A stretch of DNA of 21,901 nucleotides from the NCBI GenBank assembly GCA_016213865.1, contig JACQZL010000218.1, positions 1 to 21,901 on the forward strand, written 5' to 3'. Shown here in pieces: positions 15,401 to 21,901 of the stretch. The notes below the pieces were generated by a model that had not been told where the DNA came from, did no database searches, and saw only the letters and a list, made by a program, of their open reading frames with translations. The stretch is from Candidatus Rifleibacteriota bacterium (GTDB taxonomy: Bacteria > UBP17 > UBA6191 > JACPRK01). The translations under genes and the position numbers were made by a program. Within the stretch, counting starts at the first letter, position 1, and each line of letters starts with the position of its first letter.

Positions 15401-17784
15401 GCCAGTCTCGCCACGGTTCTCGCCGTACAGTTGGCGCCGAGCCAGTCCGCGCTCATCTCGGAAGGCAGCGAGTCCAGGAATCCGCGCAGTCTGGACTCGG
15501 CAGGCGATGCTGCTGCTCGATCGAGGAGCGCCCGGGCCATCGAAGCCGGCAAGTGCCGAAGGACGGTCCGGGTCGATTCCGTCGAGCCCGCGCTCAGGAG
15601 CGATGCCAGTCGGGCAGTCGGCCACTGCTCCACGATACGCTGCAAGGCGACGGGGTCCTCCACCGCGAGGGCTGCCAGCGTATCCAGAGCGGTCTGGCCG
15701 TCGAGGCAGTCGAGGAAGGGTGCAGCCACTGTGGGAGTCTGTCGCCACATCGCGACGATCCTGGCCCTCGAGGATGCGTCGAGAGACGGGGCCAGTTCGG
15801 GCCACCAGCCAGGCGGACCTGCCTTCGCACCGGCGCACAGCGTCTGGCCCCATCGTTGCCAGTAAAGCTCGACGAGCTGCCGGCGGTACGAGAGCGGCAC
15901 GCTCACGCATCCGAGAAAGGACAGATGGCTCGCACGGGGTATCGAGAGCGTGGCGAACTTCGAGGCGTCCATCTGCTCGGTCGCCAGGCGAAGGACGGCC
16001 TCGAGCCTCGGGCCAGCGAGGCGTCCGACGACCTCCTGAAGAAGGAACGCGGAGAGGATCTCCCTGATGCGGGTCGGATCGTCCTCGCTCCTTTCCAGGA
16101 GCTCCTCCATCAACTCGTCGGGTCGCGCCTCCGGCAATCGGGATGCAAGCAGGGCCAGGCGCCGGAGCTTCAGGGACCCGTCGAGCGTAAGCAGCCAGGC
16201 CGTCGCATCGGGCAGCTCGGCGGCAATGCGGAGGATGGCCTCGTCAGTGAGCTCGGTGACAGCCGCAGGCCAAGCCTTGCCGGCCTCTACCAGTCTTGCG
16301 GCGCAACGGGCAGGCAGGGACGTCAGGAGCCTGACCTGGCAGTCAACGGAGAGACGGTGCAGTGCAGCCGCGCCGAGCTCGGGGGGCACGGCGGCCACCA
16401 GGCGCTCGATGACGGAGAGGGGCAGGGTCTCGAGCCCATGGTCCTGGATTGCTCGGGTCAGCTCGGTAGCCAGGCAGGCCTGGCTCTCGGGTGGCAGCCG
16501 AACCACGAGCGATTCGGCGAGCGAAGGCCCCGCCCAGCAAAGCAGTGCTCGGGCCGCGTCGGCCTGGACGGGCCGGGAGGTGAGCTTCACGAGCAAGCGA
16601 ATCGCGGTTTCCAGGTCCAGCACTTCGGCCCTCGATGGGGCGTGGCACGCAACCTCCCAGGACTCTGACTCCAGGACCGCGAGCAGTCTTGGAGGGGGCA
16701 ATGCGTCCAGAAAGGCACTGCTGAACGGAACGGGCCCGCGCTCCAGCAAACTCACCGCCGCCGCCGCTCCGAGGGTAGCTCCAAGCGAGGCCGCACACCA
16801 TTCGTCTGCGAGCAGTGCCCGGACTTGCGCGACCGAGAGGAACGGGATGAACACGTCAGTGGCGGGCGAGCCGAGCCAGAGCAGGAACTGGGGCAAGTCA
16901 TGCGCGTCGAGCTGCTCGGCGGCGCGGGAGCAAGTGACGGTGTCGAGGAACCGAACGAACGCGAGCTTCTCACCTGACGTCCAGTCGAGCGTGGGAAGCG
17001 ACCGGAGGCTGGCCTGGAAGCGTGGATCCCGTGGTTCGCCCGAGGACTCACGCAGATGAGCCGCGACTCGACTGGGGCAAGTCAGGGCCGTGTGCCAGTC
17101 AAAGGTGGGGTGCCCTCTGCTGTCGGGCTGGCCGGCGGGCTGGCCGACGAGTCGAACGAGTCGGCGCCAGAGGTGGCGAAGCAACCCAGGCAAGCCGCGG
17201 GCCGGCGGGCGCGTCCGTGCTGTGGGCTCCGAAAGGGACCAAGGGCCATCGGGATGCGGCTCGGCCAGGAGACCGTTCCAGAGCCTCGCCAGTACGGAAG
17301 GCCTGGAGAAGGGGAGGAGCCTGATGGTGTTGGCAGGGACGTGAAGGCAGGCGTCCTCGTGCGGGAAACGCTCGTAGGCAGAGGCAGGCTCGCCCAGGAT
17401 GGCCTCCTCCAGAATCTGCGGCAGCACCGGATGGCCGATGGAAGCGTGGAAGGCGAGAGAAGTGAGCCCGCAAGCGGCGATGGCCTTCCGAACGGAGGCT
17501 GACGGCGAAGGGAGGTCATTGCCTACGGGATAGGCCCGGCGCGAAGAGCCGCAGGCACCGTTGCCCGTGGCGGAAACCGCGGGCCCGTCGGCAAGGGCGC
17601 TTGCCAGGGTCGCGCACCACTCGCGCAGCTCGTGCCGAAGCTGGGTGCCAACTGCAACCTTGTGACGCTCGAGGACCCGTTGACTCCACGACATGCAAAA
17701 GAGCGCCGGCCGGCCGCTGCAGGCTGTGCAAGGGCCGGCACCCTCTGACGCAAGGCAGCGAGCCGGATCGAGCGCCTGGCTCAC
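12457..17784 (-). CDS. Giant helical-repeat / MoxR-type AAA+ ATPase
   Basis: This 1775-residue protein starts at GTG 17784, with GGAGG 5 nt upstream and a GTGA overlap with the preceding gene. Residues about 30-1300 are Leu/Ala/Glu/Arg-rich amphipathic helices in irregular repeats (such as LPPELGAAALHRLSVDCQVRLLTSLPARCAARLVEAG), with no known fold I can name. The MoxR AAA+ core follows: Walker A G1349-S-P-G-T-G-K1355-T-T, Walker B RIID1421-E1422, LLQLLDRNVVTFRGRRLEVP (presensor hairpin), FITLN (sensor 1) and LPRAILDRID (arginine-finger region). Next is a C1587-x4-C1592-x8-C1601-C1602-H cluster, then a helical C-terminal part. MoxR ATPases are usually 300-400 residues and act with vWA partners as chaperones for metal insertion or in conflict systems. 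Here the partner is the next gene. The N-terminal array may recognise a substrate or scaffold. No frameshift interrupts the frame. Confidence 0.9.
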   Translation of the reverse strand: MSQALDPARCLASEGAGPCTACSGRPALFCMSWSQRVLERHKVAVGTQLRHELREWCATLASALADGPAVSATGNGACGSSRRAYPVGNDLPSPSASVRKAIAACGLTSLAFHASIGHPVLPQILEEAILGEPASAYERFPHEDACLHVPANTIRLLPFSRPSVLARLWNGLLAEPHPDGPWSLSEPTARTRPPARGLPGLLRHLWRRLVRLVGQPAGQPDSRGHPTFDWHTALTCPSRVAAHLRESSGEPRDPRFQASLRSLPTLDWTSGEKLAFVRFLDTVTCSRAAEQLDAHDLPQFLLWLGSPATDVFIPFLSVAQVRALLADEWCAASLGATLGAAAAVSLLERGPVPFSSAFLDALPPPRLLAVLESESWEVACHAPSRAEVLDLETAIRLLVKLTSRPVQADAARALLCWAGPSLAESLVVRLPPESQACLATELTRAIQDHGLETLPLSVIERLVAAVPPELGAAALHRLSVDCQVRLLTSLPARCAARLVEAGKAWPAAVTELTDEAILRIAAELPDATAWLLTLDGSLKLRRLALLASRLPEARPDELMEELLERSEDDPTRIREILSAFLLQEVVGRLAGPRLEAVLRLATEQMDASKFATLSIPRASHLSFLGCVSVPLSYRRQLVELYWQRWGQTLCAGAKAGPPGWWPELAPSLDASSRARIVAMWRQTPTVAAPFLDCLDGQTALDTLAALAVEDPVALQRIVEQWPTARLASLLSAGSTESTRTVLRHLPASMARALLDRAAASPAESRLRGFLDSLPSEMSADWLGANCTARTVARLAAQAASPDQARKLILGVPASRRRAVVRAFLGLAPLEAARALLGHDLPGGEEMSEVSQVQVLRRVRNHLAENPSVLLEQPAEALPLLLLAVPATMAADWIDRLQTCAADAYTPPGSEPGTGPDACASPATLTGTIRKRLLVRLVAAMSDEAIDQAVARRAGKLLPELAAELFGPSSAPMPEWLLEEAAAACGNRHVRRWLARRKDLPEPYRSELILGAGEARLVASRTEWALVSSETQQRRSWSRQSLRPLSEQPEAAFQPQSFDAGVARMLTRGGAGEAFLQTIPDHAVREALLPLFVRWRDAIGRDGPVRVLAPVLRAIERTREWIGPEGTAPRVAELLGQGDASIAAPAAALLGRLLLVTRKRREEAKEWLDTVWPEVMRYLQEWSRDTGVQQASEVLSELLVRFLENLDDGEERSRALLDAALLAPTLALALATSHWAPSPAREATLLWVTLPDPPAARASLQAEPALPRPPDRYVPLTMGCFHAPALREKAVGLAASPSASQAWLRRAYSELTDRLGLPVDDLRVGPESYSSAALLSLLGAVVGGTVGFVGSPGTGKTTTAERLGEVLLGIPTAVAQAATLYGQPGLSEESMLATYELGPLVTSGQQILRLQPLVYSPLRIIDEATRLPPPLYSPLLQLLDRNVVTFRGRRLEVPETTVTFITLNRRDQGTFELPRAILDRIDLMVPFGGPAIGLSAVLARAKTSERSKGLELTPAVFESNQVLQHALAALAAIRKQLATWVTLPTPVERELAYVLDILSYCEQLGGQNAHQVERQRARNERVSYPARCREARCSRFGRTGECCHQVDGPPSARGSIALLEYARALAWFRGGASPTGQVAVSFDDLAALFPYVMTHRLEPMTHLRQDVDPRRFDWLAELCADARSAYRRDELHVAAIDDLLRRPASTIGSGERQAAAGHLEYIASVARYGLALRLRTHLAANDCRGRRADPLDERGEAGDPAMPGRASTCLQLDDGQ

Positions 17785-17978
17785 CAACGCCTCCGGACAG
17801 CCTGGGCTTGCGATTGCACCGGGATCACCACAGGGACTGGCGCAGCCCCTCTGCCCAGCACCTCGGCCAGGAGCTCCATCCTGGCCACGACGCGATGCAG
17901 CCGGCTGGCAGCGCCGCTCAGGCTCTGCCGGATCTGCCGGGCAGTCTCCTCGATCCCGCTCCGGGCTTTCGTCTGCAT
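17781..17978 (-). CDS. Small helical protein, first gene of MoxR-vWA operon
   Basis: This 65-residue protein (MQTKARSGIEETARQIRQSLSGAASRLHRVVARMELLAEVLGRG, then APVPVVIPVQSQAQAVRRRW) starts at ATG 17978 with a good GGGAGG Shine-Dalgarno just upstream. Its stop overlaps the GTG of the giant MoxR gene by 4 nt (GTGA). That arrangement and the strong ribosome site argue it is real. Residues about 8-42 form one or two amphipathic, possibly coiled-coil, helices. A proline/valine stretch and a basic tail follow. I do not recognise a family. Tight coupling suggests it is a subunit or adaptor of the ATPase made in fixed ratio, which is inference. Confidence 0.75.
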   Translation of the reverse strand: MQTKARSGIEETARQIRQSLSGAASRLHRVVARMELLAEVLGRGAAPVPVVIPVQSQAQAVRRRW

Positions 17979-18379
17979 GGCCCTCCCATTCGACGCCGGG
18001 GAGACGGGTTGCTCGTTGCGAGCTGGCTCGTGTCTTCCCGCGGTCGACGATAGAAAGGCAACATCAATGCCACGCCCGTCGGGAGTGCCCTATGAAGCCC
18101 TGGCGCGGTCTCTCACCTGCGATGAGGCGGTTACGTCGAAGGGCCGGGTGACGGAAGTGATAGCTCGGCCTCCGAAGGCGTGTTGCGAACGCTGGAGGTT
18201 ACTTCGTCGCACCTTCGGCTTGCGTGGTCTCCGCTCGAGCTCGGGGGAGACGAACACCTTCCGCGGCTCCAGGTTCTCTCGGGCGTAGCTCGACTGCATC
18301 ACGCTGGCGCAGGCCTCGGCGGGTCCGCTGCCAGGTCTACCAGCAGGTCTTGTGACTTGTCACCGGACTGCCGTGAGGT

Positions 18380-18514
18380 CTCAGGGCATCGGCGAAGTCG
18401 TCATTCCCGCGAAAGCGGGAATCCAGGGGTCGCATCGATCCTGGACCCCCGCTTGCGCGGGGGTGACGAAACCGGGTTGCCGAAGTCCTTCTCGAGGACT
18501 TTGCCGGGACCCTG
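18380..18514 (+). repeat. Dispersed palindromic repeat, copy 2
   Basis: This block matches 2054-2211 in the same orientation, sharing the GTCGTCATTCCCGCGAA start, the GCATCGATCCTGGACCCCCG core and the GACTTTGCCGGGACCCTG end. It lacks the extra nested hairpin of copy 1, so it is probably closer to the basic unit (TTCCCGCGAAAGCGGGAA is itself a perfect palindrome around the loop). Like copy 1 it sits between divergent genes. The two copies lie about 16 kb apart. Confidence 0.85.
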
Positions 18515-18612
18515 CGCGCGGTCTCGAGCCCCATCGCTTGTCCACTGCACGCGCACAACCGGGGAGGTGTAGAATCGGGGTGCGATGCGGTTCCGCCTTC
18601 CGGGCGCGCAGC

Positions 18613-18647
18613 GCTGCGAGTTCGACCAAAGCTGCGAGTTCGACCAA
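18613..18647 (+). repeat. Tandem 18-bp repeat upstream of the TPR gene
   Basis: GCTGCGAGTTCGACCAA occurs at 18613-18629 and again at 18631-18647, separated by one A, so the period is 18 bp. The second copy ends about 13 bp before the ATG at 18661 and abuts its GGAG ribosome site. It could be an operator acting on transcription or translation, or a recent slippage duplication. Confidence 0.7.
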
Positions 18648-18660
18648 TTGGAGTTAGCCC

Positions 18661-19468
18661 ATGGGTATCCTCGATTCGCTCAAGGGCCTCTTCGGCGGGG
18701 CCGAGGAACGGTCTCAGAAAGCCCACGAGGGTTTGCTGCAGGCCATTGGCGGAGGGGCAGAGCTGGCGATCCGGGAGTCGCTGGCGGCGTACTTCGACAG
18801 TCTGGAGGCGTCGGACGCGGCCCTGGCCTCGCAGGCCCAGAACGTCCTCCGCTTGATTGCGATCTCGCGGTCGGTACCTGATGGCCCTGGTCCGCATCTC
18901 GGACCTGTCGGTCAGGATGGCGTGCGAGTGCACGGGTTCGATCGACCTGAGCGGCCGCATGTGGGACGCCTTCCAGATGATAGCCGCCAACCGGATTGCC
19001 GAGGCCACTGCCCTGCTCGAGCAGCTCGCCGCCGAGGACCCGCACCTGGGCGAGGTGAACTACCAGCTTGCGCTGATCAAGCGGGCACCCGGTACGCCGG
19101 AGGCAATTGAGGCGGCCCGCCGCCAGTTGCAGGCCGAGTTGATGGCGGACCCGCGCAGCTACCGGGCTCACTGCAGTCTGGGAGTGACCGCCAAGCGTCA
19201 GCAGGAGCTGGAGCGTGCGCTGGAGCACTACGAGAAGTCGTATGCCCTGCAGCCGTACTACCTGGACAACCTCATTTCGATGGCAACCACGCTGATCTCC
19301 CTGGGCCCACAGAACCTCGGACGCGTGATGGACCTCTCAGCCCTCGCCTACGACCTGAACCCCGAGAGCGACAAGGTCACGGGTTTCCTTCAGATGCTAC
19401 GGCAGCAACTGGGGCTCCCGATGCTGGCCCATTGCCGCCTGGCGCCGGTCGACCCGGCGCTCCACTGA
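18661..19468 (+). CDS. TPR-repeat protein split by an apparent frameshift
   Basis: ATG 18661 (GGAG about 8 nt upstream) begins MGILDSLKGLFGGAEERSQKAHEGLLQAIGGGAELAIRESLAAYFDSLEASDAALASQAQNVLRLIAISRS. Coding sense then moves to the next frame: YLMALVRISDLSVRMACECTGSIDLSGRMWDAFQMIAANRIAEATALLEQL and on to the stop at 19468. Dropping one base near 18866-18874 (for example a G in CGGT) joins the two halves into about 268 residues. The second half has TPR-type helix pairs: AHCSLGVTAKRQQELERALEHYEKSYALQP and LDNLISMATTLISLGPQNLGRVMDLSALAYDLNP. It is a likely protein-interaction scaffold. It is not clear whether the lesion is real or a sequencing error. As written, only a short, non-TPR product would be made. 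Confidence 0.7.
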
Positions 19469-19483
19469 CCCCCGCCGCTGTCC

Positions 19484-19511
19484 CCTGCCCGCACGACCCG
19501 CCGTGGGCAGG
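19484..19511. terminator. Possible hairpin terminator after TPR gene
   Basis: CCTGCCC (19484-19490) and GGGCAGG (19505-19511) form a 7-bp stem that can extend by CAC/GTG with one bulge, starting 15 nt after the TPR stop. No T-tract follows, so the call is weak. It lies between convergent genes. Confidence 0.3.
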
Positions 19512-19605
19512 CGTCAACGGCATGTGGGCCGTCGCCGCGACCGGGTGCGCGCGCGGTTCGTGGGTTGCAGCCACAACTGGCCTCCGGAGTCGAGTAGCGC
19601 GGGGG

Positions 19606-19800
19606 GTAACCGTTCACGGCAATGCAGCCTCTGTTGATCAGCCTTTCCGCATCCGGCGTGCGATGCTCCGTTGACTCCGTATGCTGACAACCCGCATCAC
19701 TACGTAGCTGCATGATCCTGGCCGGATGATGGTGGGAATCCAGCCAAACCCAAGCTGGGGCATGGAAGACGGGCATGATCGCATTGCCGTGAACGGTTAC
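19606..19800. mobile_element. 195-bp non-autonomous element with perfect 20-bp terminal inverted repeats
   Basis: The ends 19606-19625 (GTAACCGTTCACGGCAATGC) and 19781-19800 are perfect 20-bp reverse complements. Both read GTAA inward from the outside, which is the end signature of IS66-family elements. The 155-bp interior has no transposase, so this is a MITE-like or internally deleted derivative. Bases flanking the two ends (CGCGGGGG on the left, GAACGTCC on the right) do not form an 8-bp target duplication. The right end lies at the point where the WD40 coding sequence stops. Absence of a duplication suggests an adjacent deletion or recombination after insertion. The IS66 link rests only on the ends. 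Confidence 0.75.
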
Positions 19801-21901
19801 GAACGTCCGGAGTGTCTCTTCAGAGCCGAGGTCCCACAGGCGCATCGTGGAACCCTGCCAGTCCGATACCGAGCGAGTGCCGTCAGGCGCGAGTGCGGCG
19901 GCGCTCACCTGCGCTGCATGACCTGTCGCGGCCTCCAGGCACTCCGTGGAGTCGAGGTCCCAGACACGAATTGCCTTGTCGGCGCCACCCGTCAGGGCAC
20001 GGCGGCCCTCGGGGGTCACGGCCACCGCTTCCCCCTCACCCCACGTTCCCCGGAGCGTGCCCCTTCGGTGTACCTCGAGCCGGAGGTCCTGCGTCGTCGC
20101 CGTGGCAAGGGTCCCATCCGGCAGCGCCACCACGTAGTCAGTCTGGGGCCCTTGGCGAGATCGAATCGACCGGTCCGCAGGTCCCAGGTGCGAAGCACCC
20201 TGCCCAGACCCGCCGAGAGGACGCGTGCCCCATCGAGGGTGAGCGCCAGAGGCGCGAACCCTGGCGCATGTCCCTCGATGACCCGGACGCCTTCTCCCGA
20301 GCACAGATCCCAGACTCGAAGGGTGAGATCTTCGCTTCCCAAGACGGCGAGTGCGCCGTCAGGGGTGAGCGCCACCGCATCGATTGCCCCTGCGTGCCCC
20401 TCCAGCGTCGTTGCGCACCTCGCCGCGGCAAGGTCCCACACGCGCACGATCCGGTCCTCGCCACCGGACAGCGCGAGCCTCCTGTCCGGCGTCACCGCGA
20501 CTGCGGCGACGGAACCCACGTGTCCTTCCAGAATCCGCAGGCATTGCCCCGAGTCGAGCTCCCACAAACGCACGGTCCCATCGCTGCTGCCCGAGATCCC
20601 GAATCGGCCATCCACCGTCATCGCGACCGCGTTGACGGGACCCAGGTGACCCTCGAGCGTCCGGAGACACGCGGGGCGCGTGCAGAAGGGGGGACGCCAC
20701 CGGGGTCTCAGGAGCAACACGGGTGCGTCGGGTCGGGCCTCGAGCTGAGCGATCGCTGCCTCGACCACCGGCCCGGAGTCGGCCGAGTTGCAGGCTTGCT
20801 GGGCCGTGAACCAGGGTTGTGTCGCATGCCTTGCCAGATGATGGGCCTGCGACGCGGCAAACTGTCCAAAGGCCCGTATTCTGTCGAGTCTCGACAGCGT
20901 CCGGGTTTCAGGCGTGGGCTGTTCGGCTGGTAGAGGCCCGCCGGCGCCAGGTCTCGGCGGCTCCACCGGGAGGCTGCTCAAGGTAAGGATGATGCTATGG
21001 GGAAGGTCCGGGGGCCGCGAGTCTTGCGGAGGGTGGCTGCCGGGCCCCGCCCGGTAGCGAGCTCGGGCTTCGGTCCCTCTCTTCGCACACTCGATGAGGT
21101 CAGTCGTGTATTGCCTCAGCCGTTCCTGGCGCTCGTCTTCGCCGGTCTTCTCGACATCGGTGTCCGGCAGCGCCCGGAGCGCCTCGCGATAGTCGCTCAC
21201 CAGCTCATGGGCGAAACCGGCGGCGCACTTGGCCTCGATGAACTTCAGGTCACCCAGGATTGTCGCGAGCTCGTTCCACCTCTCGGCGAGGATGAGGTGA
21301 GCTGGCCCGTGACAAAGCGCGTATTGACGGACAAGTCCTGCGGCAAGCTGGGCCCAGTCGATTGCCCAGCGGCAGAAGGCCTCCTTCGCCCTGGCACCCT
21401 GGACGCGGACCTGAGCCGAGCCTCGTATGTGCTCCCTGAAGCTCTCATGGTACGGGACATAGCCCACTCCACCCTCCGGAGTCGGCGCGAGTTTCAAGAT
21501 GCTCGAGGCCGCAGCCACCGCTCTCCTGAGAAGCTCCCTGCCCTCGGGGTCGTCGGTGAGGACCGTCCTCTCGACCAGATAGCGGTGCAGGAGCTCGATT
21601 CCCAGAGGAGCCTCGGCCCAGGCCACACCGACCACCAGGGGTGTGAGCACTGCCTGCAGGTCCCCGATGGCAAGCCGCGTCAACAGGTCCTCGTAGTAAG
21701 CGGAGAGTCCTCGCGGAAGGCGTCCTTCGTCCCCGAAGGAGAGCTCGCCGGACAGGAGGTCCTCGACGACGAACCTCACATAGAGCGGCAGTCCCTGGGC
21801 CCTGCCGACGACTTCATTGACGAAATCGTGCTCCACCCTCACCTGGCCGGTTCTCTCGTCCCGGACTTCCTTGTCTCTCTCGAGGAGTCCGTACTTGAGA
21901 G
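19801..21901 (-). CDS. STAND/NACHT-WD40 protein, partial at both ends, with frameshift
   Basis: The frame is open at the right edge, so the NACHT core lies outside the window. Visible first is the post-NACHT helical/winged-helix part: NEVVGRAQGLPLYVRFVVEDLLSG, GLSAYYEDLLTRLA and YVPYHESFREHIRGS. A linker of about 100 residues, rich in Pro, Ser and Arg, leads into WD40 blades: CLRTLEGHLGPVNAVAMTVDG...GTVRLWELDSGQ, CLRILEGHVGSVAAVAVTPD, CATTLEGHAGAIDAVALTPDG and GVRVIEGHAPG. At a G4/C4 run (20145-20148) one base seems missing. Three more blades follow in the next frame (VVALPDGTLATATT, AVAVTPEGRRALTGGADKAIRVWDL, AAALAPDGTRSVSDWQGSTMRLWDL). Coding sense ends at the 195-bp element, and the frame then runs through it to a stop at 19390. 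STAND-WD40 proteins are sensors that oligomerise on ligand binding. Seven blades are present, so the propeller may be nearly whole. Confidence 0.82.

Larger units (their letters stand above)
17979..18660. other. 682-bp intergenic region upstream of the MoxR-vWA operon
   Basis: This gap separates the divergent operon and TPR gene and so should hold both promoters. I see no clear -35/-10 pair for the operon. It contains dispersed repeat copy 2 (18380-18514), a TAGAAT box at 18570-18575 on the plus strand, and a tandem 18-bp repeat at 18613-18647. Short open frames at 17977-18288 (+) and 18090-18302 (-) have no recognisable content. Confidence 0.5.

Noticed and set aside
18090..18302. A 70-residue minus-strand frame (MMQSSYARENLEPRKVFVSPE...)
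   Set aside because: No ribosome site or recognisable family. The stretch could be a remnant of something, but nothing in the sequence supports a call.
1..21901. CRISPR arrays, tRNA or rRNA genes
   Set aside because: No regularly spaced direct repeats and no cloverleaf or rRNA signature were seen. The repeats present are palindromes and one two-copy tandem.

Overview
This is a GC-rich bacterial window with heavy use of GTG starts and Shine-Dalgarno-led genes. Several protein types (STAND/NACHT ATPases with WD40 propellers, an FGE-sulfatase domain protein, FCP1/NIF-type HAD phosphatases, a Ser/Thr kinase remnant, TPR and HEAT proteins, a toxin-antitoxin pair) are typical of accessory or conflict-system islands in large genomes such as Planctomycetota, Myxococcota, Acidobacteriota, Chloroflexota or related uncultured lineages. 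No marker gene fixes the phylum, so taxonomy stays open.

Layout, left to right. 1-629: 3' part of an FGE-sulfatase domain gene. 671-1838: two homologous FCP1/NIF-family phosphatase genes lying tail to tail, 1 bp apart. 1839-2308: intergenic DNA with copy 1 of a dispersed palindromic repeat and a putative promoter. 2309-3625: DUF4143-type AAA ATPase, followed by a hairpin. 3812-4290 (-): a BrnT/DUF4258-like toxin and antitoxin pair with an ATGA overlap. 4343-4480: a HEAT-repeat remnant. 4647-5363 (-): a zinc-ribbon RDD membrane protein, preceded by two adjacent perfect hairpins. 6081-7849 (-): a DUF4062-NACHT gene, frameshifted near its start and with its WD40 propeller collapsed to half a blade. 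7935-8042: a Ser/Thr kinase remnant. 8347-9960: an unrecognised helical-repeat protein. 10293-17978 (-): a three-gene operon. 18380-18514: copy 2 of the dispersed repeat. 18661-19468: a TPR protein with a frameshift. 19606-19800: a 195-bp element with perfect 20-bp terminal inverted repeats. 19801-21901 (-): a STAND-WD40 gene that runs off the right edge and loses its 3' end at this element.

The most interesting locus is the operon at 10293-17978. In transcription order it encodes a 65-residue helical protein, a 1775-residue protein with roughly 1,300 residues of helical repeats before a MoxR-type AAA+ ATPase and a cysteine cluster, and a 724-residue protein with an HExxH metallopeptidase-like domain and a C-terminal von Willebrand A domain. 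The first two genes overlap by GTGA. MoxR-vWA pairs are known cores of chaperone and conflict systems, but I do not recognise this giant MoxR architecture. A 59-bp G/C palindrome bounded by 13-bp direct repeats sits at the start of the vWA gene and has moved its reading frame off what looks like the original start.

The rest of the window shows decay. Three genes carry single-base frameshifts, one or two propellers are truncated, and kinase and HEAT fragments lie between intact genes. This is either a degrading island or partly assembly error; at least one shift lies in a homopolymer run.
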